A DNA stretch of 64,000 bases from Prorocentrum cordatum (Eukaryota > Sar > Dinophyceae > Prorocentrales > Prorocentraceae), in assembly GCA_963575745.1 (NCBI GenBank), contig CAUYUJ010000149.1, positions 1-64,000 of the forward strand, given 5' to 3'. Under the pieces are notes generated by a model that saw only the letters and a list, made by a program, of their open reading frames with translations, did not search any database and was not told where the DNA came from. A program made the position numbers and the translations under genes. Shown here in pieces: positions 43,479 to 53,229 of the stretch (position 1 is the stretch's first letter; every line of letters starts with the position of its first letter).

Positions 43479-44099
43479 CTACCCGCGCTTATGCGGCGGC
43501 ACATAGGGCGCCATGAGCGTAATGGCGCCCAGGTCCTCGAACTTGCGGGGCAAGAGGCGCTGGTGGACTGGCGGGCGGTCCAACTCGAAGCCGTACGCGG
43601 TCTCCTCGAACTCAGCGATGACGTCCTTCGGGCTCTTCTGGATGATGCGGCCAAGAATGCTGGCGGCGGCGTGCTTGGTAAAGCGCACGGTCTGATCCTT
43701 GCGAGCAAGCTTGCCCCTCAAATTATTGATCCTCACCTTCTGCTGCTCGATGGTATTCTGCTGGCGCTTGACTGTCGCCTCGCTGCTCTTCAACTGATTG
43801 GACTGCTGGCGCTTGGCGCTGATTGTTGCCTGCTGGCGATCAATCCTCTTTTGCTTGCTGATGATGGTCCTGCGCATCGTGCCAATAGTCCGCCTGTGCT
43901 GCTGGATGGTCACCTTCTGGTTCATGTTGCGCGTGACCACCGTCAGATGCTTGCGCTCGTACGTATCGATGATCTTGCCGATGTCGTGGTCGATAGGCTT
44001 GTCGGGTTTGCCCGCGGACTTGCTGCTGCTCGGCGCCTGAGTCGTCGCCTGCTTGTTGCTGCTGGTCGGCGCCTTAGTCTGCTTCGCCTTCGAAGCCAT
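43479..44099 (-). CDS. 206-residue basic coiled-coil protein
   Basis: An intact single-exon frame from ATG (44099) to TAG (43479-43481). I do not recognise the family. The first 35 residues are Lys/Ser/Thr/Gln-rich (MASKAKQTKAPTSSNKQATT). A long Gln/Arg/Ile-rich coiled coil follows (KVTIQQHRRTIGTMRRTIIS, KRQQNTIEQQKVRINNLRGK). After it is a compact end with RFTKHAAASILGRIIQKSP, DVIAEFEETAYGFEL and VPPHKRG. A well-kept spliced-leader relic lies 49 nt upstream, pointing to a retrogene. The compact C-terminal segment would be the part to compare with other genomes. Function is unknown. Confidence 0.75.
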   Translation of the reverse strand: MASKAKQTKAPTSSNKQATTQAPSSSKSAGKPDKPIDHDIGKIIDTYERKHLTVVTRNMNQKVTIQQHRRTIGTMRRTIISKQKRIDRQQATISAKRQQSNQLKSSEATVKRQQNTIEQQKVRINNLRGKLARKDQTVRFTKHAAASILGRIIQKSPKDVIAEFEETAYGFELDRPPVHQRLLPRKFEDLGAITLMAPYVPPHKRG

Positions 44100-44148
44100 G
44101 GCCGAGATGGCCGAGGATGCTGAGATCGTTTGGATGCCAGAACGACTG

Positions 44149-44173
44149 CTTAAGCAAACCGAAATGGCTACTG
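44149..44173 (-). promoter_or_regulatory. Spliced-leader relic upstream of the 44099 ATG
   Basis: The plus strand reads CTTAAGC, AAAC, then CGAAATGGCTACTG. Without the 4-nt insertion, 18 of 21 bases match the reverse complement of the spliced leader. This is the best-preserved relic in the window. Confidence 0.8.
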
Positions 44174-45340
44174 ACGAAACGGGCTAGTTTCACAAGCGAG
44201 GCACCCCGTCGACCTTGCGAGTTTCTCTGGCGCGCAAACCATCCGCCCGCCTACGCGGAGGGCCAGGGGGCGCCCTATGTGGTGCCGAGGTGCAACTACC
44301 CCCATAGCCCCTCCCCTCACACCCGCCGAGCGCCAAACGAAAGCCCTTGAGCGCCGCCAGAGGGGGCTCGATGCGCATGGCCTGGGGCGCGCCCCGCCCC
44401 CCACCACCCACTCCACCCCCAGGCCACTAGCCATGCATTGACACGTTGACCCAGGTGCGCTCGATATTCCTAGCAAGGGCGCGGGGTGTCGGGAGGGGGA
44501 GGGGCGTCATTATTCCATGCGCACGAGGGGCCACGGGGGGGTGGAGGGGGGGAGGAACGCTATACTGAAGGTTTACAGCCTGCCGCTCCAACCCCATGCA
44601 CAATGTCGGGACCAATGCCCTGGACATGACCATCTGGATTGCTCCCATATGGCTCCAGGGCCCAGACGACGCGACACCCTAGCAGACGCCCATGTGCATC
44701 GTATCGTTCTCTTGGGTGCTTCCCGAGGCCTGCGGCTCCATTGGGTGGCTCCAAGCCTGCCAAACTCCCCCCCGCACGGCCGTGCGGCGCACGACGCAGA
44801 ATGCACATGCCACGCTGCGTACCTACGGAACTGGCCACTGAAAACGCTCGTGCGCGAACTGAGGGCAACAGAAACCAAGCAAGTTCCAATGCTTGGCGAC
44901 ATCTCGCGCAATGCAGCGAGAGCGACCGAGGCTCCTTGGGGCCTGGCGAAGTTCCCCAGCCAAAAGGCAACCACCGAGCAGGCGCGCAGCACCGTCGCGG
45001 GGAGGGGAGGGAGCCCCACAGAAAACAAATACCCAACACACGGTCGCATGCCCTAAGAAATCACATGCAAGAAGGGTTGGGGGAGGAGGGGTGCCATATC
45101 TGCTATTTCCCACCGCGCGCGGCGAAGACTCCGCCATCGTCGGGCGGCGAGGCTTGCCCTCGACAGTCTGTGAGCGTGCAACGCTGTTGCTTACGCACAC
45201 CTTAAACATGAATGCGCAGATGTACATATGCACGGATGGCGGAAGCAAGTCGCATTATCGGCGGCGCGCCTGGCAATGGCACGCGAGCGCCTAGAAAACA
45301 TGGCGGCGCGACATTCAGAGCTGATGGGGGGTGGATCGGA
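44174..45340. other. No gene recognised
   Basis: Mostly unique sequence. Several frames of 130-190 residues overlap here on both strands without a familiar block; a minus frame with FWLGNFARPQGASVALAALR (around 44900-44980) is the most exon-like. Confidence 0.35.
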
Positions 45341-45414
45341 CCAGTGAGATACGTCGGTGTCGCCGTTCGTCGTTCGTCGCCGACGTCGAGATCGTCGCCG
45401 TCGTCGTCGCTGTC

Positions 45415-46880
45415 GTCGTCGCCGCCGCCGCCGCCGCCGTCGTCGTCGTCTCCGTCGTCGCCGCCGCCGTCGTCGCCGTCGTCGTACCCTCCCCCCCCCT
45501 CCGCCCCGCCCTCCTCACCATCCCCGTCATCGTCGTCATTGTCATCCCCCCCCTTCTGCAGCCTCCCCGCCCACCCTTATTTGCGCCCTCCACCTGCCCC
45601 AATCGTCAGTACACCCCTCATTCAGAATCCAGACATCCACCCTCTCTACCGAGCGCGCGCTGGCTGCTGGCCCCCGCTGGGCGCGGCAGCGGAGGACGCA
45701 CCGACGGATGCACATGAACGACTGCACGCCGATGCCGTTCGCGACCCCACGCACCTACCAGGCGCGGGGGGAGGGCGGCGGGACGACGGCGGCAAAAGCG
45801 TCGGCGACGGCGACGACGCCCTCGACGACGGCGGCGGCTGCGACGATGTAGACAATGACGACGACGACGACGATGGCTGCGGCGAAATTGACGAGAACGG
45901 CGGCGACAACGACAACGGCGGCGGCGACCGCGGCGGCTGCGGCGACGACATCGGCGGCGACGTCGGCACGGAGGCGGAGGAGAAGGAGGAGGACGACGAC
46001 GGCGACGAGCACCACGACGGCGGCGGCGGCGACGGCGGCGACGGCATCGGCGGCGACGTCGAGGCGGGGGAGGGCGACGCCGACTGAGGCGACGACGACG
46101 ACGACGACGGCGGCAGCTCCCTGCTCTATCAGAGGATCGCCGACCCTTGCTCTTAAGGCCCCCTCCCAGCTCCAAGTCGTGTTCGCCGTCGGCGGTGCCG
46201 CCGTCGTCGCCGCCGCCGATGTCGTCGTCGTCGTCGTCGCCGTCGTTGCCGCCGCCGTCGTCGCCGTCGTCGTACCCTCCCCCTCCCTCTCCGCCTCGCC
46301 CTCCTCGCCATCCTCATCATCGTCGTCATTGTCATCCTCCCCCTGCTGCAGCCTCCTCGCCCACCCTCATCAGCGCCCTCCACCCCGCCCCAATCGCCAG
46401 CACACCCCTCATTCAAAATCCAGACATCCACCCTCTCTACCGAGCGCGCGCTGGCTGCTGGCCCCCGCTGGGCGCGGCAGCGGAGGACGCACCGACGGAT
46501 GCGCATGAACGGCTGCGCGCCGAAGCCGTTCGCGATCTCACGCACCTACCAGGCGCGGGGGGAGGGCGGCGGGACGACGGCGGCAAAAGCGTCGGCGACG
46601 GCGACGACGCCCCCGACGACGGCGGCGGATGCGACGAGGTAGACAGTGGCGACGACGACGATGGCTGCGGCGAAGTTGACGAGAACGGCGGCGACAACGA
46701 CAACGGCGGCGGCAACCGCGGCGGCTGCAGCGACGACATCGGCGGCGACGTCGATACGGAGGCGGAGGAGAAGGAGGAGGACGACGGCGACGACGAGCAC
46801 AACGTCGGCGGCGGCGGCGACGGCGGCGACGGCATCGGCGGCGACGTCGAGGCGGGGGAGGACGACGCCGTGCCGCCGAC
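45415..46880. repeat. Two-copy 791-bp tandem duplication with GTC microsatellites
   Basis: The segment 45415-46090 recurs at 46206-46881, 791 bp later. Best-kept parts are GAGCGCGCGCTGGCTGCTGG, the GACGCACCGACGGATGC block and CACGCACCTACCAGGCGCGG; differences are scattered changes plus microsatellite length. Each unit is bounded by GTC/GCC arrays (45355-45490, 45790-46100, 46190-46275, 46570-46920), which may have driven unequal exchange. The 130-290-residue frames are trinucleotide artefacts. Confidence 0.85.
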
Positions 46881-47189
46881 GTCGCCGCCGCCGATGTCGT
46901 CGTCGTCGTCGTCGTCGTCGTGATCGTCGTCGCCGCTGCCGCCGCAACCGACGTCGCCACCGTCGTCGCCGCCGCCGCCGCCACCGCCGTCGTCGTCGTC
47001 GCAGGGCGCAACATACCGAGCACTACGGAATTGGGCGCGAGCGCCAGAGTTGTCTCGACCAGCCGTCCGCATTCGGCTAGTGGCTAACAGGGCGAGCCCT
47101 TCACTGATATCTAGGAGCAACACAGAATGCGCTGCACCTAAAGCAAAACTTTAAAATTGCAACTTGCAGCAATCGTATTCGGCCCAGCT
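46881..47189. other. GTC/GCC array end and 3' flank
   Basis: The trinucleotide array runs to 47010. A GGGCGCGAGCGCC palindrome follows at 47033-47045, then ordinary sequence up to the stop of the minus-strand gene. Confidence 0.5.
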
Positions 47190-47781
47190 TCACTCAGTGA
47201 GGCGCTTGATCTCGTCGCGGACCTCGAACGCGATGTGGTACCTCCGCTTCCGAGAACAGTGCGGCGGCGGGGCAGCCCCAATCTCATCCTCCAGCGCCTT
47301 GTAGATGAAGACGGCATTGCGGGCGCACTGAATGGCAACATCCATCGAGTCGAAGGTGCGGCCGAGACGAAGTAGTCGGGGGGGGGAGGCCACTGCCGCC
47401 TGCCCCAGGGGGCGGCGTTGGCGTCGAGGACGCCTCGGCGTCGGCGTCGCCCACCTTGTCAGATCCCGCCCCGTCGGCGTCGTCGCCCACCTTGCCAGGT
47501 TCCGCCCTGTCGGCTGGATCGGCGGCATGGCCCTGGCCGCCCTCGTCGCCGTCCTCTGGCGGGCCGAGCTCGTCGGAGTTGCTGGGCTTCGCGTCAAAGT
47601 CGGGCAAGTCGGGCAAAGCAGAGGGGCTCCCGCCAGCGCCAACCGCACCGCCCGAATTCGGATGCGTGCTATCGCGCGGTTCGGGCGTCCACGCATTCAC
47701 GGACGCCCTGGCCCACAGCCTCGACTGGTACGAGTCGTCGCTGAAGCCAGAGTTGCCAACAGCGTATTCGGCACCCGCCAT
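47190..47781 (-). CDS. Small acidic protein with conserved C-terminal helix
   Basis: The frame starts at the ATG at 47781 (MAGAEYAVGNSGFSDDSYQS) and has an acidic Asp/Gly/Pro-rich middle (PDFDAKPSNSDELGPPEDGD). A G8 run at 47386-47393 shifts it. In the next frame it continues FDSMDVAIQCARNAVFIYKA, LEDEIGAAPPPHCSRKRRYH and IAFEVRDEIKRLTE to the stop at 47190. The second half looks like a folded helical domain, so one extra G in the homopolymer is the simplest explanation. A spliced-leader relic lies 57 nt before the ATG. I do not recognise the family. Confidence 0.6.
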
Positions 47782-47838
47782 CCCCTGGAAGGCGCAAGTT
47801 CAGACTGAGTTCGCTGTGCGAGGGCGCGCGGTCGGAAG

Positions 47839-47859
47839 CTTGAGCCACGTGTCCTACGA
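47839..47859 (-). promoter_or_regulatory. Spliced-leader relic upstream of the 47781 ATG
   Basis: The plus strand reads CTTGAGCCA, six changed bases, then CTACG: 14 of 21 positions match, with the exact nine-base CTTGAGCCA end kept. The gap in the middle lowers confidence. Confidence 0.6.
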
Positions 47860-47869
47860 ATCCGCCTAA

Positions 47870-48690
47870 GCGGCAGGCACCAGGCCCTGTATGAGCTGCG
47901 GGCGAGAGCACTTAATGACAACAATATCATTAGCCTTCTGAGCCAATGAGGCCCAACGGGATACCTACTCGCTCGCCCAACACTTCTGATCTGTCTGTTT
48001 ATGCGTGATGGGCGGGAGGGAGGGCGGAGGGGGGGAGGTCGTTTACATGTCGGCTAGCTCGTCCCATTGTCAGCACAGTCGAGCCGCGCCCCTCCCCCCT
48101 ACCGAGAAGGCTGGATCTCTTGGGCTTTTGGAGTACCAGGCCTGCCCTCCTCCCCCTTATCGCACTTGCCACCCGCTATCGCCACCGCAATCCTCCTTCT
48201 CCTCCTGTTTCCATTCCCCCTCCCCATCCACCTCCCCATTCCCCCCCCCTCCCCCCTCCCCCTGGTTCCACCCGCGCACCCCGCCCGCCCGCTTGGTTGA
48301 TCAGTCCATGCACTTGTGCTTTCGGCCCCCCCGTCAACTCTCCAGGGCATCGTTTCTGGATGGGATGGCTGGGCGCTCGACTCGCCAATCATTGGTCGCA
48401 AGCCGCCGCTGCACATGCTGGGAATGACTGGGGGGGAGGGCTCAGGAAGTGGCGGGCGGTGACATGGCAGAACGAATGCGATAAGAAGGAGGGCGTTGGA
48501 TTGGGAAAACGAAATGGGAGGGGGCAACGCACGGGGGTCTCAAGCGGACCGTCGCCCAACCCGCACGAGGCCAGCGACCCCTGCTCTTCGGCGCCCACGC
48601 GGAGGCGCTGGCGCGGCCGAGGCAGGATCGGCCCCTGGAGGCCCGCTCGGATAAATGATTGCGTGGGTGTCGGCAGACGGGGGGATAGGG
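47870..48690. other. No gene recognised
   Basis: Pyrimidine-rich (48180-48275) then unique GC-rich sequence. No conserved coding block is visible. Confidence 0.4.
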
Positions 48691-48694
48691 TGGC

Positions 48695-48975
48695 GGGAAT
48701 CGTCGTCGTCGTCGTCGTCGTCGTTGCCGTCGTCGTCGTAGTCGCCGTAGTCGTCGCCGTGGTCACGGCCGTCGCCGTTGTCGCCCTCGCAACGATCGCA
48801 AGGCCTGAGGAGCTGATACGCGCTGACACCCGCGCTGATACCCATCAAGTTGGAATGCGCTGATACCCGATCTAGCTGAGACATCCATCATCTGATACTC
48901 GCTGACACCCATGCGTGATACCATCAGCGCTCAACGCGCTGACACCAGCTGACACCCTGCTGATACCCCTGCTCA
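48695..48975. repeat. (GTC)n array followed by GCTGATACCC repeats
   Basis: GTC/GCC trinucleotides (48700-48785), then about ten dispersed copies of a 10-bp word GCTGATACCC / GCTGACACCC at 48813-48975, with irregular spacing. Confidence 0.75.
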
Positions 48976-49070
48976 GGTGGCACATGTTGGGTGTGATGCG
49001 CAGTGATGGTGGGCGGGGTGTGCGGTGATGATGATGCATGTGTTTTTTTGCACGCACTTGATCGAGGGTT

Positions 49071-49206
49071 GGCGCGAGCGCCACCAGCTGCAATGGGCGC
49101 GAGCACCCTGCAGGTGGCGAGCGCGAGCGCTCGCACAGCTTGTATCAATCAGCGGGCGCGAGCGCCCCAAGAGCTGCGCAACCAGCAAGCCTGCGAAGAA
49201 ACCACA
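49071..49206. repeat. GGCGCGAGCGCC palindromes, dispersed repeat copy 2
   Basis: Palindromes at 49071-49082 and 49154-49167 with degenerate copies between (GGGCGCGAGCACC near 49095, GCGAGCGCGAGCGCTCGC near 49118). 49143-49206 is the partner of 38987-39048. Confidence 0.7.
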
Positions 49207-49313
49207 ACAGCCGACGAGTGTACGTACTGAGCTCTGGCCGAGCGCCCTACGCGCCGCGCAAGGCCGAGCTACCCAAAAACTGCGCACTCTAACGATAGCC
49301 AAGGTCACAGCGT

Positions 49314-49883
49314 CTAAGCCTTAGCCTTGATGCCCTTCGCCTTCGCCTTGGCCTTGCCCTTGCCACGCCCCTTCCCCTTCTGCTTGCCCGAGGCCTTGGG
49401 CCTGGCGGTCGTGGCAGCCCCTACGGCCTTGCGCTTGCCACGCCCCGCGGCCTTGCCATCGGCGCCATCCGCAGCACCAGCGGCCGCGGGCACCTGGGCC
49501 GACCCGAGTCGGAGTGTGTCGGCCGAGAGAGCATCGCCCTCGGAATCGCGGGCATCGCTCTCGGGTTCGCCAACGAAATTCTCGGCATCGAAGATTTCCT
49601 GAAGACTCTCGGAACCAGCGAACGGTGCGACTCCAGCCGACGCCGCCGACTCCCTGGATACAAAGGCCTGGGGCGACTCGAGGCCGCTGGAAGTCATGCC
49701 CGAGCCGCCGCGGTCAAGGGCGGCCGAATCGCCCGCCGCCGATCCACTGGGCCCCGAGGCCCCTGCCTCCTCCGCCGCCGCTGCGGCCCCCGCAGCCCCC
49801 TCCTCCGAAGACTCCCCCAACGTCGCCGCCGCATCCTTCTCCGCCTGCGCGGCCAAGATGGGCTCCGCCACGTCCTCGAGCAT
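49314..49883 (-). CDS. Acidic Ala/Ser-rich protein with KGKGRGKGKAKA tail
   Basis: The frame reads from the ATG at 49883 (MLEDVAEPILAAQAEKDAAA) to the stop at 49314-49316. An acidic, Ala/Gly/Ser-rich body (SLQEIFDAENFVGEPESDAR) is followed by a Lys/Gly-rich end, GKQKGKGRGKGKAKAKAKG. Such basic tails bind DNA or RNA in many dinoflagellate nuclear proteins; that role is inferred. The sequence before the ATG could also be a splice acceptor (CCGCAG then GCATGCTC), so this may be the last exon of the gene at 50134-51159, on the same strand 251 bp upstream. I cannot decide between the two. Confidence 0.55.
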   Translation of the reverse strand: MLEDVAEPILAAQAEKDAAATLGESSEEGAAGAAAAAEEAGASGPSGSAAGDSAALDRGGSGMTSSGLESPQAFVSRESAASAGVAPFAGSESLQEIFDAENFVGEPESDARDSEGDALSADTLRLGSAQVPAAAGAADGADGKAAGRGKRKAVGAATTARPKASGKQKGKGRGKGKAKAKAKGIKAKA

Positions 49884-49997
49884 GCCTGCGGCGCTGGCCC
49901 GACCACCCACCCACCCTCTCGCCCGTCCTCACGTTCCCCTCCATTCACACCTACTGACGCCCCGCCTCCCGTATTGTCCTCGTCCTGTCCTCCGCCA

Positions 49998-50034
49998 CAT
50001 CGCCCTCCCCAGTGACCCACTGGGGAGGGCGATG
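49998..50034. other. Perfect 17-bp hairpin
   Basis: CATCGCCCTCCCCAGTG (49998-50014) and its exact reverse complement (50018-50034) are separated by ACC. It lies in the gap between two minus-strand coding blocks, possibly an intron. Confidence 0.8.
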
Positions 50035-50068
50035 GGAGTGGTGGCAACGGCCGTCTGGGGAGCCGAGT

Positions 50069-50101
50069 TTTCGAGCTGCGTCCAACCGTGGCGACGAGGA
50101 T
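50069..50101. repeat. Dispersed TTTTCGAGCTGCGTCC element, copy 1
   Basis: TTTTCGAGCTGCGTCCAACC then GTGGCGACGAGGA. Related copies are at 53959-53993 and 59225-59258. Confidence 0.65.
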
Positions 50102-50133
50102 GGCCCGCCCACCTGGCTCTGGAAACAAATACC

Positions 50134-51159
50134 TCAAACCACACAGCAAACAACTACTCGAGCTCGTGTGCGTTCTGATGAATTGGACAACCCATGGCCG
50201 TCGAGCTTGGACTGGATGTCAATGTGCGAGTTCATCAGGGCCTCGGTGTGCTCGATCTTCAGCACGAGCGTCTGCTTCGTGAGCCCCTCGGCGGTGCGAA
50301 CCTCCTTGAACTCTTGGAGGGCCTGCTCGAGCTTGGAGTGCGAGGCTGCAGCTTGCTCCAGGGCGCGCGCGGACACGTGGCCGTCGGCCTCGGGGCTGTT
50401 CGCAACCATGATGGACTCGGCCGCGTCGAGGATGCACTGGCCCATGCGCTCCTCCAGCTTGTCGCTCCTGTTCAGGATGCCCTTCGGGATCTTCGAGCCT
50501 TTGGGCGCGGCTGGCTCCGTCGGCTCCTTCGGCGCTGCCAGCGCCTTCGGCTTCTTCAAGGTCTTCGCCCCTGAGATGTGCCTCGCCCTGGTGCTCTCAT
50601 CCGTCACTTTCCTGTGGTTCGAGAACTTGTAGTTCGGCACGTACACGTACTCGATATCCGTCATAGCGCACGTCTTCCTGGGCGCCCGCTCCAGCAGGTT
50701 CTGGAAGGCGGCAGGGTCGCGCTTGAAGCGCGGTAACTCGCGGGCCTCATTGACCTCCATGAAGTCGCCCTCCTCGACGAAGTCGGCCACGTTCGAATCC
50801 ACGCGCTTGGTCTCCAACGTCTCCGTCATCACCTTCTGCAAGCCGGGCCCGTACAGCCCGACGGCCGTCCTGTAGAATCCGGCCCGCTGGTCGCCTTCAA
50901 CCTCGCAGAAGCATTCGAAGCCCGACACGTTGTTGCGGACGGTCTGAACGCGCTTCTTGAGGCTGTTGCACTTCTTGTGGCACGCGATCTCCCTGCGGGT
51001 GTCCGAGCCCTCCTGCACCACCAGCTTCTCGGCCTCGTCCGTGATGGTGTCACAGCACAGGTAGCAGAAGCCGAGATCCACGTCCTCGACCGCCACGAGC
51101 TGGCCGCTCGCCGCCGCCGCGTCGGGTCCAGAGGCGGATGCTGCTGGGGCGAGGGACAT
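50134..51159 (-). CDS. 341-residue protein with Cys/His zinc-finger-like domain and basic helical region
   Basis: An intact frame from ATG (51159) to TGA (50134-50136). The N-terminal domain has CYLCCDTITDEAEKLVVQEG and IACHKKCNSLKKR, a C-x2-C ... H-x3-C arrangement that could bind zinc, then FECFCEVEGDQRAGFYR. The centre has AMTDIEYVYVPNYKFSNHRK. A basic, Pro/Lys-rich linker (KKPKALAAPKEPTEPAAPKG) leads to a helical end (RALEQAAASHSKLEQALQEF, TKQTLVLKIEHTEALMNSHI). I do not recognise a named family, although Cys/His-headed proteins of this style are common in dinoflagellates. A weaker spliced-leader relic lies 69 nt upstream. The last ten residues (ARVVVCCVV) look unlike the rest and may be intron read-through, which would link this gene to the Lys-rich exon at 49314-49883. 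Confidence 0.7.
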   Translation of the reverse strand: MSLAPAASASGPDAAAASGQLVAVEDVDLGFCYLCCDTITDEAEKLVVQEGSDTRREIACHKKCNSLKKRVQTVRNNVSGFECFCEVEGDQRAGFYRTAVGLYGPGLQKVMTETLETKRVDSNVADFVEEGDFMEVNEARELPRFKRDPAAFQNLLERAPRKTCAMTDIEYVYVPNYKFSNHRKVTDESTRARHISGAKTLKKPKALAAPKEPTEPAAPKGSKIPKGILNRSDKLEERMGQCILDAAESIMVANSPEADGHVSARALEQAAASHSKLEQALQEFKEVRTAEGLTKQTLVLKIEHTEALMNSHIDIQSKLDGHGLSNSSERTRARVVVCCVV

Positions 51160-51228
51160 TGCTCTGCACGAGCGCGAACTGCCTGCGATGCAGGGCTAAG
51201 CTTGACAGCGCGAGGTCAAGGATAATGA

Positions 51229-51249
51229 CTTGGACCAGAGATGCTATGG
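51229..51249 (-). promoter_or_regulatory. Possible spliced-leader relic upstream of the 51159 ATG
   Basis: CTTGGACCAGAGATGCTATG then G matches the reverse complement of the spliced leader at 14 of 21 positions without gaps. This score alone could occur by chance; the position and strand support it. Confidence 0.5.
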
Positions 51250-51254
51250 GTGAG

Positions 51255-52060
51255 CATAAAGGCGCCCCATGCGGCCCATGATATACCTCATGCCCAAGAC
51301 GCCCCAAGGGAGGGGTCCAACGAGGCTCCAAGACGGCCCGAACGCGCTCCGAGAGGAGCCAAACCCGCCTGAGGTCGTTCCCATGCTGCCGAGGATGGCC
51401 TCGAGACAATCCGAGAGGACCGCAATGCGGCCCAAAACGGTTTCAAGATAACCCCCAGACGGCTCGAGAGGCCAGAAACCCAAGCAGCCCACGGGGACCC
51501 CCAACTTCACCCCCAGGCTGTCCGAGGGGCACCCTCGAGGGGCCAAGACGGCCCAAGGAAGACCCACGACGGCCCCAGGAGGCGTCGTCGCCGTCATCGT
51601 CGTCAGCGTCGTCGTCGCCGCCGCCGTCGTCGTCGCGGTCGTCGTCGGAGCGCCCCCGACCCCCGGGGCCCGCGGGCGCGGGGGCGGGGGCGGGGGGGGC
51701 CGAGCTCCGGAGAATCAGGGCCTAAATCGCTGGCAAGGCGGGGCGACCAGGATGGGGGGGCAGGATAGGGGAGCAGGACGAGAAGGAGAGAGGAGGAGGG
51801 GAAGGAGGAAGGGGAGAAATTATCACACCAGCCCTGTAGGGCGTGGGGTGGTCTAAAGCGCGTCCCCTTCCAACCCACCCCCTCGCCTTCGGGGATGGGT
51901 TTGCCCCTCCCCCTACACCCACCCCCTGGACCTGGACAGGGAGTTTCGCGAGGGGGCGGGGCTTCCAAGATGGCCCAATACGTCTCCAAAGGCGCCTCAG
52001 AGAGCCCAAGGTCACCTCCAAGATAGTTCAAGATAGCCCAAGATGCCTCAAGATGGCCCC
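51255..52060. repeat. Degenerate CCAAGACGGCCC repeat blocks
   Basis: 51285-51570 and 51965-52060 consist of CCAAGACGGCCCGA, CCAAGATGGCCC and similar words, the reverse orientation of the 29430-30835 family. Between them lie a GTC array (51580-51655), a GC-rich block and a purine tract (51765-51820). No gene is recognised. Confidence 0.6.
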
Positions 52061-52110
52061 CGAGACGACGACGACGACGACGATGACGACGACGACGACG
52101 GCGGCGGCCG

Positions 52111-52145
<35 letters not shown>
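52061..52145. repeat. (GAC)n/(GGCGAC)n array
   Basis: GAC trinucleotides changing to GGCGAC hexamers. Confidence 0.9.
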
Positions 52146-53100
52146 GGGCCCAAAGAGCAAGGATCGGTACTCTAGGGGAAAGCCGCGGGGCGAGGGAGGC
52201 AGGGCAACGGCGGCCCACCCGAGGACGCGCCGTTCGAACCGAGCTGCTTCTCCACGAGCTGCTCGTTCTCCGCGGCCTGCGGCGGCGCGCGGAGGGGGGG
52301 GATGGGGAAGAGGGGGGAGGGGGGGCGGGGGTGGGGCGGAGGGAGGGGGTGAGGTTCGGATAGAGCGAGAGATGATGAGACGCGCGGCCCTCGGGCGACA
52401 GCGCGCCATGGGCCTCCAGCATGCCGCGCCCCGTACGAACAGTGTCACTGGGAAGATGCAACGGTGCCCAGGTACGGAGAGTGGACCAATAGGGCGGCAC
52501 AGGCGACAGCGACGACGACGCCGACGACGACGCAAGAAAGACGGGGCGGATAGGGCGATGGGCGGCGGCGCGCCGCCGCGGGCCTGGGCAGGAACGTGAG
52601 CGAGCACGTGGCCCTGGTCAGCAGCAGCAGCGTGTCCGCGATCACATCCTGCGCAGGCGGAGGGCCGATGCTTGCCGCAGCCGCATGCCGACGTCGCTGT
52701 CGCACCCGACGTCGGCGGCGCCCGCTGCCGCCACCCCGACCTCGCATTCCTCCTCATCCTTCCGACCCCATTTCATCCTCATTGACCTCGCCTACATCCT
52801 CCCCGACATCATCCTCGTTTCTACAATGCCCGACCGTGCATATACATATACGTAGATGCGTCGTCGTGCATGAGAGTGCGAGTTGAGCAGTGTGCAGTGC
52901 GTCCCTGGAGGGAGTACAAAGGATGTGATTTCTGGTGCCATCCAAAACCACATGTGCACATTTTGACCCAGTAGAGCTGTCAGTCAGCCTTGGTGAATGC
53001 GGCCGTGCGCCGACGGATGCCGACTGGCGCCGCCGCTGGCGCCCTCCAGTTGCGGGGTGCCGCGGCGTCAGTGAGGGGGCAACCCAAAGTCTTATCCTCC
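52146..53100. other. Unresolved region with exon-like pieces
   Basis: Short minus-strand pieces look protein-like (AAENEQLVEKQLGSNGASSG near 52210-52270; LPSDTVRTGRGMLEAHGALS near 52395-52455), but I cannot join them into a gene or name them. Confidence 0.3.
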
Positions 53101-53150
53101 GACCATTGGACCTCGGTCGCAATGGAGCTCGACCACCTCCTCCTCCCCCC

Positions 53151-53200
53151 TCTCCTTCCTCCTCCTCCTCCTCCTCCTCCTCCTCCTCCTCCCCGCCCTC
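53151..53200. repeat. (CCT)n microsatellite
   Basis: CTCCTC run between two minus-strand open stretches, probably inside an intron of the gene at 53230-53676. Confidence 0.9.
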
Positions 53201-53229
53201 CGCATCTGGCCCCCCGCCCCCCGCGGCGG

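Noticed and set aside
45212-47123. Ala/Thr/Ser/Arg-rich frames of 130-290 residues
   Set aside because: Trinucleotide GTC/GCC arrays inside the 791-bp duplication; no independent coding evidence.
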